Shown here: positions 22,078 to 34,227 of the stretch, piece by piece | Position numbering within the stretch: position 1 is the stretch's first letter | How the letters are laid out: each line of letters starts with the position of its first letter | Source: Coccinella septempunctata | Taxonomy: Eukaryota > Arthropoda > Insecta > Coleoptera > Coccinellidae | Direction: 5' to 3' | Assembly: GCF_907165205.1 (NCBI RefSeq) | Contig: NC_058196.1 | Coordinates: forward strand, 10,210,501-10,274,500 | Length of the DNA: 64,000 nt | Notes under the pieces: generated by a model | Database searches by the model: none | What the model was told of the DNA's origin: nothing | Seen by the model: only the letters and a program-made list of their open reading frames with translations | Made by a program: the position numbers and the translations under genes

Positions 22078-24835
22078 ACCCATCCGCCCTACAGCAGTGG
22101 ACTCTCCTTTACACAAATGCTCGTTCAATAAAAAATAATTTCCATGAATTGTGTGTGAATGTTGATCTTCTTAATCCCGATATTATTTGCATAACAGAAA
22201 CGTGGCTGCATAGCACACTTCCCGATCAGCTTTACAGTATAAAGGGTTACTCCTTGTTTCGCTGTGACAGCTCTCTCAATGTCGGCTATAATGGTGTCTG
22301 TATATACTTGAGTGATGAAATTTCCGAAATCTATAATATAAACGCTCTCTCCTATGATATTCCACACATCGACAACTTGTTTCTCAGCATATCCTCGTCT
22401 ACGTTCTCTATTTGTGTTGGATGCATTTATAGACCTCATGCATCCCCATCAGACGAAAAACTTTTGGATCATGTACGTCATATTTCGGAATCTTACTCCA
22501 ATGTTTTAATTAAAGGAGATTTCAACTTCAGAGAAATACAATGGCCGATTAGCCGATACCCCACCTTCTTTGAATTCGGTTCCCGGGCGTTTTGTTGCCT
22601 TGCTTGACGAATGTGGTCTTCATCAGGTTGTCGACAAACCAACACGGATTGTACATGGCCAAACTCCATCTTTTCTTGATCTTCTGGTGACTAGCGATCC
22701 GGATCTGGTTTCTGATACTAGATACCTAGATCCTCTTGGTAGATCCGATCATGTGATGATCGTGGCTAACATTCAGTTCACCCCTTCTGTTGTCAGAGGG
22801 ATTGCGGAGAAGTACATATCAATTACCGATTTTGATTCACTCAATGACCACCTTTCTAACATTGACTGGGAGAATCTTCTGGTGGGCAAAAGTATCGATT
22901 GTGCCTGGCAATGTTTCAGCACCCGCCTGAAGGAGTCAATATTTCATTTTACCAAAAACAAGTTAATCAACTCCGTCACATCTAAACCTTGGTTAACAGA
23001 TGAGATCCTTTTCATGCAGCGTCGCAAAAAGAAACTATGGAAGTGTTATCTTCGCAGTAGGACTGAACTAGATTACATTATTCATCGTCGCTACTCTAAT
23101 GCACTAAGTCTGAAAATTAAGAATGCTAGAAAAATGTTTCACAGTTTCTTGGCACTACCAAAAAATCGAAAGAAGTTCTATAAGCATATCCGCCAGACTC
23201 TAAATTCTAAGGTGTCGATTCCTCTTGTCAAGGATAACACTGGTAATCTGTGTTCTAACACCTCTGAATGCGCTGCTATTTTTGCCGATACTTCCGCCAA
23301 TTCCTTTTCCGTGGAAACGGACGACCGTATGCCACAAATTTCGACACCTCGTAATACTAACTCTCTGTGTTCTATTGATGTCAGCGAGGGAGAGATATTG
23401 AAGCTTTTAAACAAGTTGGACCCATCCACCACCCCAGGCCTGGATGATATCTCGGCCAGTGTGCTGAAGAGGTGCTCCGCTTCTCTCTCGATACCAATAA
23501 CCAAGATCATCAAGTTGTCATTCAGTTCTGACCAGTTGCCTTCTGCATGGAAGTTATCCAGGGTTACTCCCATTTTCAAGAAAGGGGACAAACTGTCTGC
23601 GAACAATTACCGTCCGATTAGTCTCCTTCCTATCATTGCCAAGGCTGCTGAGAGAGTAGTATGTAGTAGGTTGCTCCAATTTTTGCTTGAGAACAAAATC
23701 ATACCTGAGCACCAGCATGGTTTCTTACCGGGACACATGTCTGCTTCAATGTCTCGATCACTGGACCAAATCCACCGACAGAGGTATACCTGTAGGTATA
23801 CCTGTTATCTATCTGGATCTTTCACGAGCCTTCGATCGTGTCCTTTTAAATGGATTGCTTTTAAAGTTGGAGCATTTTGGCGTGAGAGGTGGCGTTCTGG
23901 AATGGCTTCGATCCTTCGTTTTTGGCAGGTATTTCTCGGTCAAGGTTGGTGATTCCCTATCTGACTTTACGGCGGTCATCAGTGGCGTCCCACAGGGCTC
24001 TGTGTTGGGCCCCATTCTATTCCTGGCATACATCTCAGATCTACCGGTTTTACTTTCATCCTTCTACTCTCAATATGCAGACGACCTCAAGCTTTTCTAT
24101 GATGCTGGATTTCCTGGGGTTCTTCAAAATGACCTGCTACTGCTGACTCAGTGGTGTCAAAAGTGGCTTCTTCCCCTGAACGTAGAGAAATGCAGAGTTG
24201 TTCATCTTGGTAGGGGCAATCCGAGGCATCAGTATTTGATTGATGGCAGGATAATTGAAGCGACTGCAGAGCATAACGATCTTGGTGTGACCATAACGGA
24301 GGATCTCTCCTGGACTTCTCACGTTAGCAACATATCATCGAAAGCTAACAAGATCCTGTACATGGTACGACGAGCGTTTCCTAGATGTTCAGTGGATACA
24401 TGTAGGCAACTATATGGAATATAGTTGGATTTTGGAATACGCTGGCCCTGCATGGTTCCCACACCTTCTTTCTGACCAACACCGTTTGGAACGAATACAG
24501 CGCGCCACAACTAGGATCCCTTTTGGTAGAGTTCGGCCATATCTTATGAGGAGAGACTTCAAATGTTCGGGCTTGGCAGTTTTCACGACCGTAGAATGCG
24601 TGGAGACCTTATAATGACTTTTCGCGTACTTCATAATTTTATTGGTGGCAACCTCGGCAACATCTTCACTATAAATGACAATAATCTTCGTGGTCACCAG
24701 TTCAAACTCTATCACGAGGTGTGTCGAACTCGTGCGAGACAGTTTTTCCTGCCCAACCGGGTATTCACTAGGTGGAACTCTTTGCCGGAAAATCGACTAG
24801 ACTCTTTATCTTTGTTAGAATAGTTTTCAGTTTGT
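22074..24835 (+). pseudogene. LINE ORF2: endonuclease and RT (frameshifted)
   Basis: Endonuclease: YTNARSIKNN, ITETWL, IYRPHASP, KGDFNF, then SDH after a frameshift near 22590. RT: NYRPISLLPIIAKAAERVV, VIYLDLSRAFD, GVPQGSVLGPILF, YADDLKLF. Further shifts lie near 23780, where a tandem copy of AGGTATACCTGT changes the frame, and near 24418 and 24560. Catalytic motifs are kept, so it decayed by indels more than by substitutions. It is CR1-like by motif pattern. Confidence 0.85.
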
Positions 24836-25028
24836 TTATGTCTGAAGTGTCATTTATGTATAAGATTCATAGGCTTCGGCCTCATCTTATTATCTGGAAT
24901 AATAATAATAGCTATTTATCTTTATGGAATCGAAATTATTTTAATCATTCATAATGAAACCCATATTTTACGAAACAGCTAATTTTAGAGAAAATATTAG
25001 GGTCAATGGTCAATGGGAAGAATATATA

Positions 25029-25504
25029 CAGGGTTGGGATAAAGTTTGGCACCAAATTAATATATTCAAAACGGAACGGACGGTAATTTTGAAGATTTTC
25101 ATAAAAAATACGTCATGAAAAGCAGAAAGAGTTATCTAATACAAAGTATTTCGTCTTATTTCTCACTATTGATACAAATAACAACGATTTATTTATTTGA
25201 ATGGATTTTTTCTCAAATGTACAAAAAGACTGAATTTCTTCTTTTTACAGATAATTTTTACATGGAACACGATATGGACAGATCCGAAACAAAGTGCACT
25301 TTCAGAATCTGCAGAAATATACAGGGTGTCCCATTTGAATAAAAAAAAGTTTTGTCATTTCCGGTTAAACAGGAAGTATCTCATTAATGAAAATATGCTC
25401 ATCAGATGCATTGTGGTCCATTACACTTAGCTGCCAAATTTCAAAAATATCGCCCGTTTTGTTTTAAAGATATTAATTTGGTGCCAAACTTAATCCCAAC
25501 CCTG
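25029..25504. mobile_element. 476-bp TA-flanked MITE in the foldback right arm
   Basis: Inverted ends of about 35 bp start CAGGGTTGGGAT and contain AAGTTTGGCACCAAATTAAT, with one mismatch. TA lies on both sides (25027-25028, 25505-25506). The left arm lacks it, which defines the empty site. No transposase is present. Confidence 0.9.
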
Positions 25505-26811
25505 TATAGGTATACCTATTAAATGATTGATATGTAGCATGTAATTACACACATTCATTATTTGAATGAAGCTGAAATTTTTGTAAACTGCCTTCTCGTC
25601 ATCATTTTTTTGTTGTATTACATATTAAAAATTTTGCGTTTTTTCGAGTTTGTTGCTGCATCGTTTATGTTTGAGAATTTTTTTGTCAAAATATTGCTAT
25701 TATGTTTCGTTATGTACCTACGTATTAAGACATTTTCATTTTCATATTTTTCATATGTATGGTTAGATATACATAACAATATATTTTACTATTATCCCCA
25801 TTATAGGGGATAAATAATATGTCTATTTATTATCATAGCACATTTTTCTGTTAGAATTTTCGTACTTCCATATTGAAAAATAATACAGTTCTTCTGATAT
25901 TCTTTTTAAGCATATAATACACTCTATATTCTTTTTTCATCTCGATGACCCAAAAAATATCATTATAATTAAAAAAGGAAAAAGAGTTTAGGCAATATCT
26001 GAGAAAAAGAACCTTCACTTCATATAAACATTATCTGAATAATTCAGAAGATAGTTTGGTGCCCCCTTAAATCAATTATTACAATTATTCTTCGATATCA
26101 AGATTGGCGCCCCAAGTCGTATATGTGTGAGCCGCTTTAGGTGATAATAAAATGACGCACTGACGACGAATCTATTGCAGATAATGACTCGCATACCTCT
26201 CCATAGATGGCTACGCGGTATCAAAAAAGATATTTTCGTGTAACTCAAAAACTACAATGGTGCTGTCAAATATTTATACGGCACTAATTTGCACTAATGA
26301 GGCACTAAATATTTGACATAATTTCAGAATGAGTGTCCAACTTTTCGCTAACTTCACACTTGTTCGAAAAGCATCAGGCAATTACTGTAAAACTAAAAAT
26401 GATATCGCATCCGTTTTAAAAGCACTAATATGCACTAGTTAAGCACTAATTATGGCAACAAAAATTTTCACGAAATTCCAATATGTTGGTGCTGGGCGTG
26501 AAGTCAGCACCAAAGGAAATCATCTGTGATATTATGAAAACCCTTCATATTTTTCGATTGGTTCCAAAAGCACTAATAGGCACTAATTAAGCACTAAATA
26601 TTAGTATAATAATTTCATGGTAATTTGAAAATGTTGGTGCTGAGGGTGAAGTCAGCACCAAGAACTTGAATTATCAATTTCTCAAAAACTACAATGGTGC
26701 TGTCAAAGATTTATACGGTACTAATAGGCACTAATTAAGCACTAAATATTCAAAATAGTTTCAGAATTAGTGCTTTCAACTTTTCGCTAACTTCACGGAC
26801 CCATAAATTTC

Positions 26812-27240
26812 TTGATTTCATCTTTAAATTGAGGTGGATAAATTAAAGTTAACAATTTTGTTTTTTTTTTTGAAAATAAATTTGTTTATTATGCTAGGGG
26901 TATAGCTGTTGTTTTCCGCTAATAATTTGAGGACTAATAATTTGAGGACTAATGATTTGAGAACTTCATTTTAAAAAATGTTTTTTGAACATGAGACCGA
27001 AATCAGCCTATGTACCAGGGCGTGGAATGCAGACCACTTGATCTTATAAGGGTGTGAATTCGATTAAATCTCGATACGTCCCCCAGAACTTTGTTGTATG
27101 TCACTCGAACAGAAATTTTCGTTTAATTTGAAAACTTCATTTCCTGCAATTTTTTTCGTTTTTGCGACTGAGTTCGAGAATAAAAAAGTTTAGTGTACTA
27201 TCTGAAATATAAATGGCACCGAATTTCTTATTTCGAATGG
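26812..27240. other. Intergenic, with a 15-bp triple repeat
   Basis: CTAATAATTTGAGGA is repeated three times at 26919-26964. Nothing else is recognised. Confidence 0.6.
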
Positions 27241-27244
27241 ATCA

Positions 27245-28235
27245 CCCTATATATTATGACATTTTCGGATGTATCTTTGAATTGAATTTTATGTACATTT
27301 TCCTCTAGCCATCTTGAGCTGTTTTCGAGTTATTCATTGTTTCTGGAAAAAAAATCACAAATGGAGATTTGTAGAAGACTGAGGATTTCATAAAAGCGCA
27401 ACGCACATCTCAGATCTGTTTTTGAGCTTTGTTGTGGAAAAGATATTCTACGTTGTTATGTGGAGAAAATTACTTTCTAAAATAAAGAAAGATCGAATGA
27501 GGGTCTCAAAGTTAGAATACAATAAAAGCCAAAAATCGATTTCTTTTCGAATCGGAACACTATTTTTTCACTCACATATCAATTTGTAAGGAAAAAATTT
27601 TCCACTTCCCAGATATTCGGAAATAACTGTTTACCGGAAGCCAATTAGTTACTAAATATGATGTATGTTTCTCTGTGACATGGTTCAAAGAACTGTCATT
27701 AATAGATGCCAAGAAAAATATTTTGAACTATAGTCACAGAGATTCTTATGAATGGGCGATCCATGATACCTTACATGCGCCTAGCTGAAAGTTATTCCCG
27801 AATATCACGAAAATGGAATATTGTGGATATAGAAAAACCTTAAATACTTCTTTTATTTGTTTTTTTTTCACAAATTAATAGGTAAGTGAAAAACACAGTG
27901 TTTTCATTTGTAAAAATCAATTTTTGCCCTTTTTTTGTATTGCAACTTTGAGACTTTCATTTGATTTTCCTGTATATCAAAAAGTTATATTCTCTACATA
28001 ACGACGTAGAATATGTTTACGGTAACGAAGCTCGAAAAACAGATCTGAAATTGTGCGTTGCGCTTTTATGAAATCCACAGTGCATTCGTGATTTTTTTCA
28101 AAAAACAGTGAATAATTCGAAAACTTCTCACGATGACTATAAGGAAGTGTAAATGAAATAAATATGTAATTTAAAGATACACCAGGAAGTCATTGCTATT
28201 TGAAAATATTCCAGAAATGAAGTTCTAATTGACTG
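27245..28235. mobile_element. About 1-kb palindromic element
   Basis: Inverted arms (about 27265-27600 and 27850-28200) share blocks such as TTTCATAAAAGCGCAACGCA on the left and the diverged inverse near 28050. Non-coding; probably a MITE-type element of uncertain family. Confidence 0.7.
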
Positions 28236-28239
28236 ATAT

Positions 28240-29130
28240 GTTCATACAAAATTTGAAACAGATCCAAATATTATTTCTCCATAAACTTTTAATGGGCACT
28301 CTCGGTGGGACACCGATAGGATAGCAAAACGTCACCCACCTGAAGATGCAATAACTCTATTTCTTAGAATTAATTGATTGTTCTTTACAAGTGAGAACAT
28401 ATTCACTATTTTTTCTGTCCCAAAATTTTTGTGATGATTTATCAATAATTTGGAAGAAAAACAAAAAAAAATTTTTGAATTTTGATCAGTTCAAACTTGC
28501 CTGTAATTTCGGAGAAGTCTATTCGTTTGATTTCATCAAATGTTGTCATCTCCTGCAAAAAAAAAGGCGAAAAAACATGCTCAATATCAGAAAGTTTTCG
28601 CTGAGATGTTTTTGCTGTAATCTCACTGAAATTTCAGTTCGAATTCAATTCCTGCTGTAAGGAAGGCAAGTAAAATTCAAAACGTTGGAAACAGCATTAA
28701 ATATACCACCTGCAAGAAAAGATTCGAAACTTGAATAGGTACACCTAAAGGAAAACACCTTTTAGTTTGTCCGTAAATTAGAAACCGGAAGAAAAATAAC
28801 GATTGGCTTCATCATTCAGCTATTCTCAGAATATAAGGAAAATTAATGAAAGCCTCTCCTTTGACCCCAATTCTTGTATTTTCCGTGCTTTCATCTAGAT
28901 GCTCATGCCAGGCCGAATAGACGTTCTTTCCCTGCTAATTTCTTTTCATTATACCGTATAGGCTGATGGAAAATTGAACACATTCAGGTACAAGCTGACG
29001 GAGGATGAAAATGTATTCTCTTTCTGCAGAGGCCAACTTTTCAAACAGAGCACAAAGAATATTCGTTCCTCACCATGATATGCGCATTTTTTTTACTCCT
29101 AAACAGCCGCTCTCAACGCTGACTCTACTT
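28240..29130. other. Stretch without recognised genes
   Basis: AT-rich DNA without a long reading frame of recognisable content, and without clear repeats beyond a short GGTGGGACACCGAT block near 28302. Confidence 0.4.
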
Positions 29131-29171
29131 ATAATATTAAGAATAAAAATAAAGGTCCTTTATTTTGTACT

Positions 29172-31055
29172 TGTTAAAAATTGAGCGAAGCCGCCCTCCG
29201 ACCTCTCTCTAGTCTACGCTCCTGACCAGCTCCGGTGACGCGTATGGTACCACAATTCTGCGGTGCGCTGGCTGAACGACGCAGCGGCCCCACTTTCCGT
29301 GTTTTTCAGGAGTGAAAAACTACACATTTCCATATTTCTTAAGATTCTCTTTGTGAGCTCCGTAGAATTAACTTCGCGCTGCTATCACATTGACTTGTAA
29401 CACCTCATTTTAAGTTCACCTCTTTTAGTTGTTCTCAATTTTTAAGTCTTCTCGCACAATCCTGGTGCTAAATTGTTCTTCTCACAAGGTAAAGTACACT
29501 CAGACTTCTCATAATTATAAATTACACCATTTTCATGACCATTTCACTCTGAAGAAATTAGTCCACGTGCAAGAGATTCAGAATCTAGAAATAGATTCCG
29601 AATCCTTGCAAGCACTGCTCAATTGAAACGTCCACTCAAGACAACTCGAACCATTGCCGTCTCAGAAATATATATTTTATTATATTTCATAATTTATATA
29701 GATTTTCAGACTTCTCTAGATCCTCTCACATGAAAATGGGTATGTAGCACCAGGATTGAAACTTCTCAAGTTCATCTTCATAGAATTGATATCTGATTCA
29801 TTGTCATCTCATAATATTCTTTATTATTAGAATCAGTTTAATCATTTTTATGGCAACTCTTGGGATCACCTCGTTATACATATTACTAATTCATGGTGTT
29901 GAGTTTCAGATGAATGAATCCTCATATTCTCCAGGGTGGACCCTGGATGTAGCTGTTCTCCTCAGAACAGGATGTGAACACCTCAAGTTTCGTTAAGCGA
30001 CCAGTGATGATGCTCGATACACCTCGACCTAGGCTCCACCCTGGAAAGTCTGCTCGAACACTCATGTCTACTCACTTGGTATGGTCTACTCTTTATAATA
30101 TGTACTCTCATTGTTTCTCTTCTATATTCATTCATCGGACTCAACATGCATGTTAGTTTTCTCAGCCTTCAGCACATCTCAAAATCTACGATTAGAGATT
30201 TATTCAACTCAGTACTCTCATGACTTCTCTTAATTTATCAATTGTTTCTTCTATTTTTCTGATGAACGTTCTAATCGTGCTTACTTGTAAGCAGTTCGTC
30301 TCTGTAAATGCTGAATACATTGATAAATTTTTGCACTCTTCAAGATCATCTCAATGTATATGAATTATACTATGTTCTTCTCATATTAATTATGATTGTC
30401 CTTTTCATTAATTAATTATTATCGAACCTCTCATTTAATTAGAATTTATTGCCCTTTTCATATTATTTTTTAATATTCTAGTGCTTCTCAAATTCATTTA
30501 ATTCTGTGCTTCTCATTTAACTTGTGCTACTCTTGTTCTGCTCATACTTACATTAACATTATTGATCAACTCAAATTTAATGTATCGATTTCTCGTTGAT
30601 GATCAGACTTAGACATTGCAGTTTCACCTCGGGCCTATTTCTCTGTACTCTCGCGTCTTCTCTTTAAAATTAAGTATTCTAACCTTCGCGTTTTCTGATA
30701 GAAAAAGGAGGCTCTCGCAATCAATTTTCAATTGATTGCCCTATCACTGTGTAACCGTTGTGTTGATATTGAATTTATTGAACTCCTCAACGTCTAAGGC
30801 TGACATCAAGTGACTTCTCATTTGAACTGCTCTGGACCATCTCTTGTTTTTAATTGGATATTGTCTCTCTGAGTTTATAGATGTGGTTAATATTAGTTGC
30901 TTTTTACTGTATTAGCTTCATGCAGGTGACATATTCATTTTATGATTGTGAACGATACTCAATAAATGTTTTTATACCATCTCCAACTCAATTATCTTTT
31001 CATACAGTCCACTACTCTTTAATTACAAAATCATAACACCCTAGATTTTTTAACA
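29172..31055 (+). repeat. BEL 5' LTR (1884 bp)
   Basis: It is nearly identical to 35740-37624; I see about half a dozen differences. It is unusually rich in CTC and TCTC on this strand. Confidence 0.95.
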
Positions 31056-31057
31056 TT

Positions 31058-31074
31058 TGGTCCTTCGGGCCGGA
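31058..31074 (+). other. Primer-binding site, tRNA-Tyr-like
   Basis: TGGTCCTTCGGGCCGGA matches the complement of the insect tRNA-Tyr 3' end with one mismatch (GGGCC for GAGCC), as I recall that tRNA. It starts 2 nt after the LTR. Confidence 0.7.
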
Positions 31075-32210
31075 TAATTGAGTTGGAATTTAATCATCGT
31101 TCACTAATCATAGTTCTCCTCTCTGCCCTCTCATGAAATTGTGCACCTCGATCAAGAATACTTCGAGTAAGATAAATTCTTTCTTAATAAGCCTGCTCAT
31201 GCCTTCATCTCCACAAGCATTCGTCCTCTCAAGGAGTCTCTCGAGCCACCTCAAAGGCCATCTCATCCGGTTGCTTCGTCCTCGTCTGCTCAGACATCTC
31301 ATTACCAGTCTTCTCTGGCGACTACTCAAGTAATTCAACTCCTCAATTTCTAATGCTGAACGCCTCCATTACCTAAGATCTTCTTCAGTCGACTCCTCTG
31401 AAGTAGATCTGTCGATTGGCTCTCACTGGCACACCTCACTTCCCATAGCTTGGGGAAGTCTCATTTCTCAATACGAGGACAAACATCTCCTCTTGGCTGC
31501 TCTTTGCGATAAGATCTTCTCGACCCCTCAATGTTCGTCTCAAACAAGTACTCGTTTCTATTATGAGACCCAGCTCTAGACCAAAACCCTCGTATTCTCA
31601 CGAAGCCGCCTCTAATGTCGCTTGTTCCAAAGTCTCCTCTAAGATCTGCTCAAAAATCGCCTTCTCATTTAACGGACAAAACGGCCCCACGATCACCTCA
31701 GCCGAGCCGTCTCACTAAAGTCACTTCAAGCCTTCTCATCCAAGCCTACTCAAAAGACCAGCAGAGCCAAGCCAGACACCTCAAAAAAGGCCTTAAGTAC
31801 TCAGGCAGTCATCAAAACCCCTCGAAGACAGCTCATCTCATTATCGACCGCTCATCACACCAGTCATCTCGTACAACGCAAGACTCCTCATCGAATCTGG
31901 ATCGGAACTCTCGTTTATCTCTGAAGACTTCTCAAGACAGCTCAGCCTTCCTCGAAGCCAATCCAAAGTCACCATCGTTGGAATTGGTGGAGCCGCCTCA
32001 AGATCAAGAGGACCAGTACTGATCACACTGAAATCTCTTCACAATCACAAAATCGTGAATATAAATGCTCATATCTTGTCATCTCCATTTACTAATCTAC
32101 CATCTTTCAATTGTTGCACACGACCACGTTTGCCACACCTCGACAATTTGAAGCTCGCCGATCCAGAGTTCTACACCTCAAGGCCAATCGACATCATATT
32201 GGGTGCTGAT
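31075..32210 (+). pseudogene. BEL gag/protease remnant
   Basis: The space before RT is only about 1.2 kb and the frame is repeatedly broken. In the frame through 31890-32212 a retropepsin-like block is readable (LLIESGSELSFIS, ending near DIILGADV) with Glu where the catalytic Asp of D-S/T-G is expected; a TAG follows at 32213. The 135-codon frame at 31615-32022 is another frame of the same DNA. I cannot find a complete gag. Confidence 0.65.
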
Positions 32211-32294
32211 GTCTAGGGTTCCATCATTCTTCCTCAACTCCGAAAAGGGCCAGATGGGTCAACTCCAACAGCTCAGCTCTCGAACTTTGGATGG

Positions 32295-34130
32295 TTGGTC
32301 CTAGGTCCAATATGCCCTCATCAAGAAGTCTGCTCAAGTGTGTCTCCTCAGTACCATGCCACTCAAGAATCTGACCTTCAAAGCCTTCTCGAAAAGTTCT
32401 GGGAACAAGAAGAAGTCAAGACCACCTCCGTAAGTCAACTCACTGCTGACGAGCAGGAATGTGAAGACCACTTCAAGAACACTCACTCTCGACTTCCTTC
32501 TGGACGATACATGGTAAGACTCCCATTAAAGTCATCTTCTAATCTTTTGGGATCTTCCAGACAACGTGCCCTCCGATGCCTCCAAGGACAATTTCGCAAG
32601 TTCGAGGGAAACCAAGAATATTGCCAGCTCTACACGGACTTCCTCACTGAATACGAACAACTCAAGCACATGAAGAAGGCTCCCTCAGACATCTCGCATC
32701 CCAGATACTATTTGCCGCATCATGGAATTCTCAAACCAGGCAGCTCCTCCACCAAATTGCGAGTAGTGTTCAATGGTTCCAGTCCCACCTCAACAGGCCT
32801 CTCACTGAACGACATCATGCACACAGGAGCGAAACTTCAGTTAGATGTTATTGATGTATTGTTCTGGGTACGTCGCTTTAAATTTGTGTTTTCCACAGAC
32901 ATCACGAAGATGTACAGACAGATCATGGTGCATCCAGACGATTGGGGTCTCCAATGCATTCTCTGGCGAAACTCAGAAGATGAGATAGCGACGTACCACC
33001 TCACCACCGTCACCTATGGAACCAAGGCTGCTCCTTTCTTGGCCATTCGAGTCCTCCTCCAGCTCATCGAAGATGAAGGTCACAAGTATCCACTCGCCAT
33101 TCCACCACTCACCAAAGGTCGCTATGTTGATGATATCTATGGTGGTGCAGACACGAAAGAAGAACTCTCAGAAATCGCTATCGACCTGAAAAATCTCTGC
33201 ATGGCGGGCGGCCTCCCCTTAGCAAAGTGGCAATCGAACTCTCCAAGTACGCTCAAGATGGTAACCGAGGAAGAAATGATACCATCGCCAATCTCATTTG
33301 ACGACTGTCCTACTTCAACGAAACTTCTAGGCCTCCTCTGGTATCCTCAAGAGGATTACTTCTCGTTCAAGATCAACTCAAGCTCATCTGGGTCTGTGGT
33401 AACTAAACGTACTATGTTATCTCATATCGCTCAACTCTTTGATCCACTTGGTTTAGTATCCCCTGTCACGATCAGGGCCAAAATGTTGTTGCAGGAACTT
33501 TGGCTCCAGAAACTGTCATGGGACGAACCACTGTCACCTCAACTCACAGAAAGATGGTGTAACATCAGAGAAGATCTCAAATCACTGGCCAGTGTACGTG
33601 CTCCTCGATGGGTAGGCACCCAAGAAAATGCTACCTTAGAAATTCACGGTTTCTCTGATGCTTCTCAACTTGCCATGGCAGCAGTCCTCTATCTCGTAGT
33701 CCGCTCACCGTCCACAGGATCCAAAGTCACATTGCTCTGCTCGAAAACAAAAGTAACGCCGTTGAAACGCCTCACAATCCCGCGCCTCGAACTCACAGCA
33801 TCTCTCATCTTGGCCAAGTTAACTAATTATGCTCATCGTGTTTTAGATACACAGATACACTCAACGACTTTGTGGACGGACTCAACAGTATCTCTCACGT
33901 GGATCACATCTCACCCAGCTCGCTGGAAGGACTTTGTTCGAAACAGGGTAGAGCTCATCCAAGAACTAACTCCAGGTGAACAATGGAGATACGTTTCCGG
34001 CAGGGAAAATCCAGCGGACTGTGCTTCTCGTGGCTTCTCGTCATCTCAACTACTGAACAGCACTCTATGGTGGACGGATTTCCAAGTCACCAGATTCCTG
34101 GCCCAATGGTCAGCCGGCAACGACAATTGA
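32295..34130 (+). pseudogene. BEL reverse transcriptase and RNase H
   Basis: The 611-codon frame is open. RT blocks: LRVVFNGS (about 155-162), FSTDITKMYRQI (motif A near 199-210), YGTKAAPFLA, GRYVDDIYGG with YVDD at 277-280. A BEL-type RNase H follows: FSDAS, RLELTA, LWTDSTVSL, NPADCASRG. The Met at 32295 is internal to the ancestral polyprotein; the frame upstream is closed by a TAG at 32213. This part alone is intact, but protease and integrase around it are broken. Confidence 0.9.
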
Positions 34131-34227
34131 CCCCGAATCTGAAGCAAGACCCACCAAGAACCTCCTCACGGCCGCAACTCTAGACTACTCGTGGGATCTT
34201 ATATACAGGTATTCTTCTCTCAATAAA

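Larger units (their letters stand above)
21540..24910 (+). mobile_element. CR1-like LINE inside the foldback element
   Basis: It carries ORF1-like, endonuclease and RT parts in order and ends in a short (AAT)n tail at 24900-24910, right at the inner end of the foldback right arm. It is degraded by several frameshifts. Confidence 0.8.
19650..26801. mobile_element. 7.15-kb foldback element with 10-bp target duplication
   Basis: Left end GGTTCCGTGAAGTTAGCG and right end CGCTAACTTCACGGACC are inverse. CATAAATTTC flanks both sides (19640-19649 and 26802-26811). Arms of about 1.4 kb (19650 to about 21090 and about 24911 to 26801, the latter enlarged by a MITE) contain subterminal repeats of ATTAGTGCTTAATTAGTGC. 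A 9-10-bp duplication and long repeat-rich arms fit Foldback/Mutator-like elements. The spacer holds a CR1-like LINE and about 450 bp of unique DNA; no transposase is seen. Confidence 0.85.

Noticed and set aside
29429..30156. Small frames in the BEL LTR, repeated at 35997 and 36543
   Set aside because: They lie in LTR non-coding sequence, repeat only because the LTRs do, and have no coding character.
31108..31338. Basic 76-codon frame as a possible BEL gag piece
   Set aside because: No similarity to gag motifs and the wrong strand; composition follows the CTC-rich sequence.
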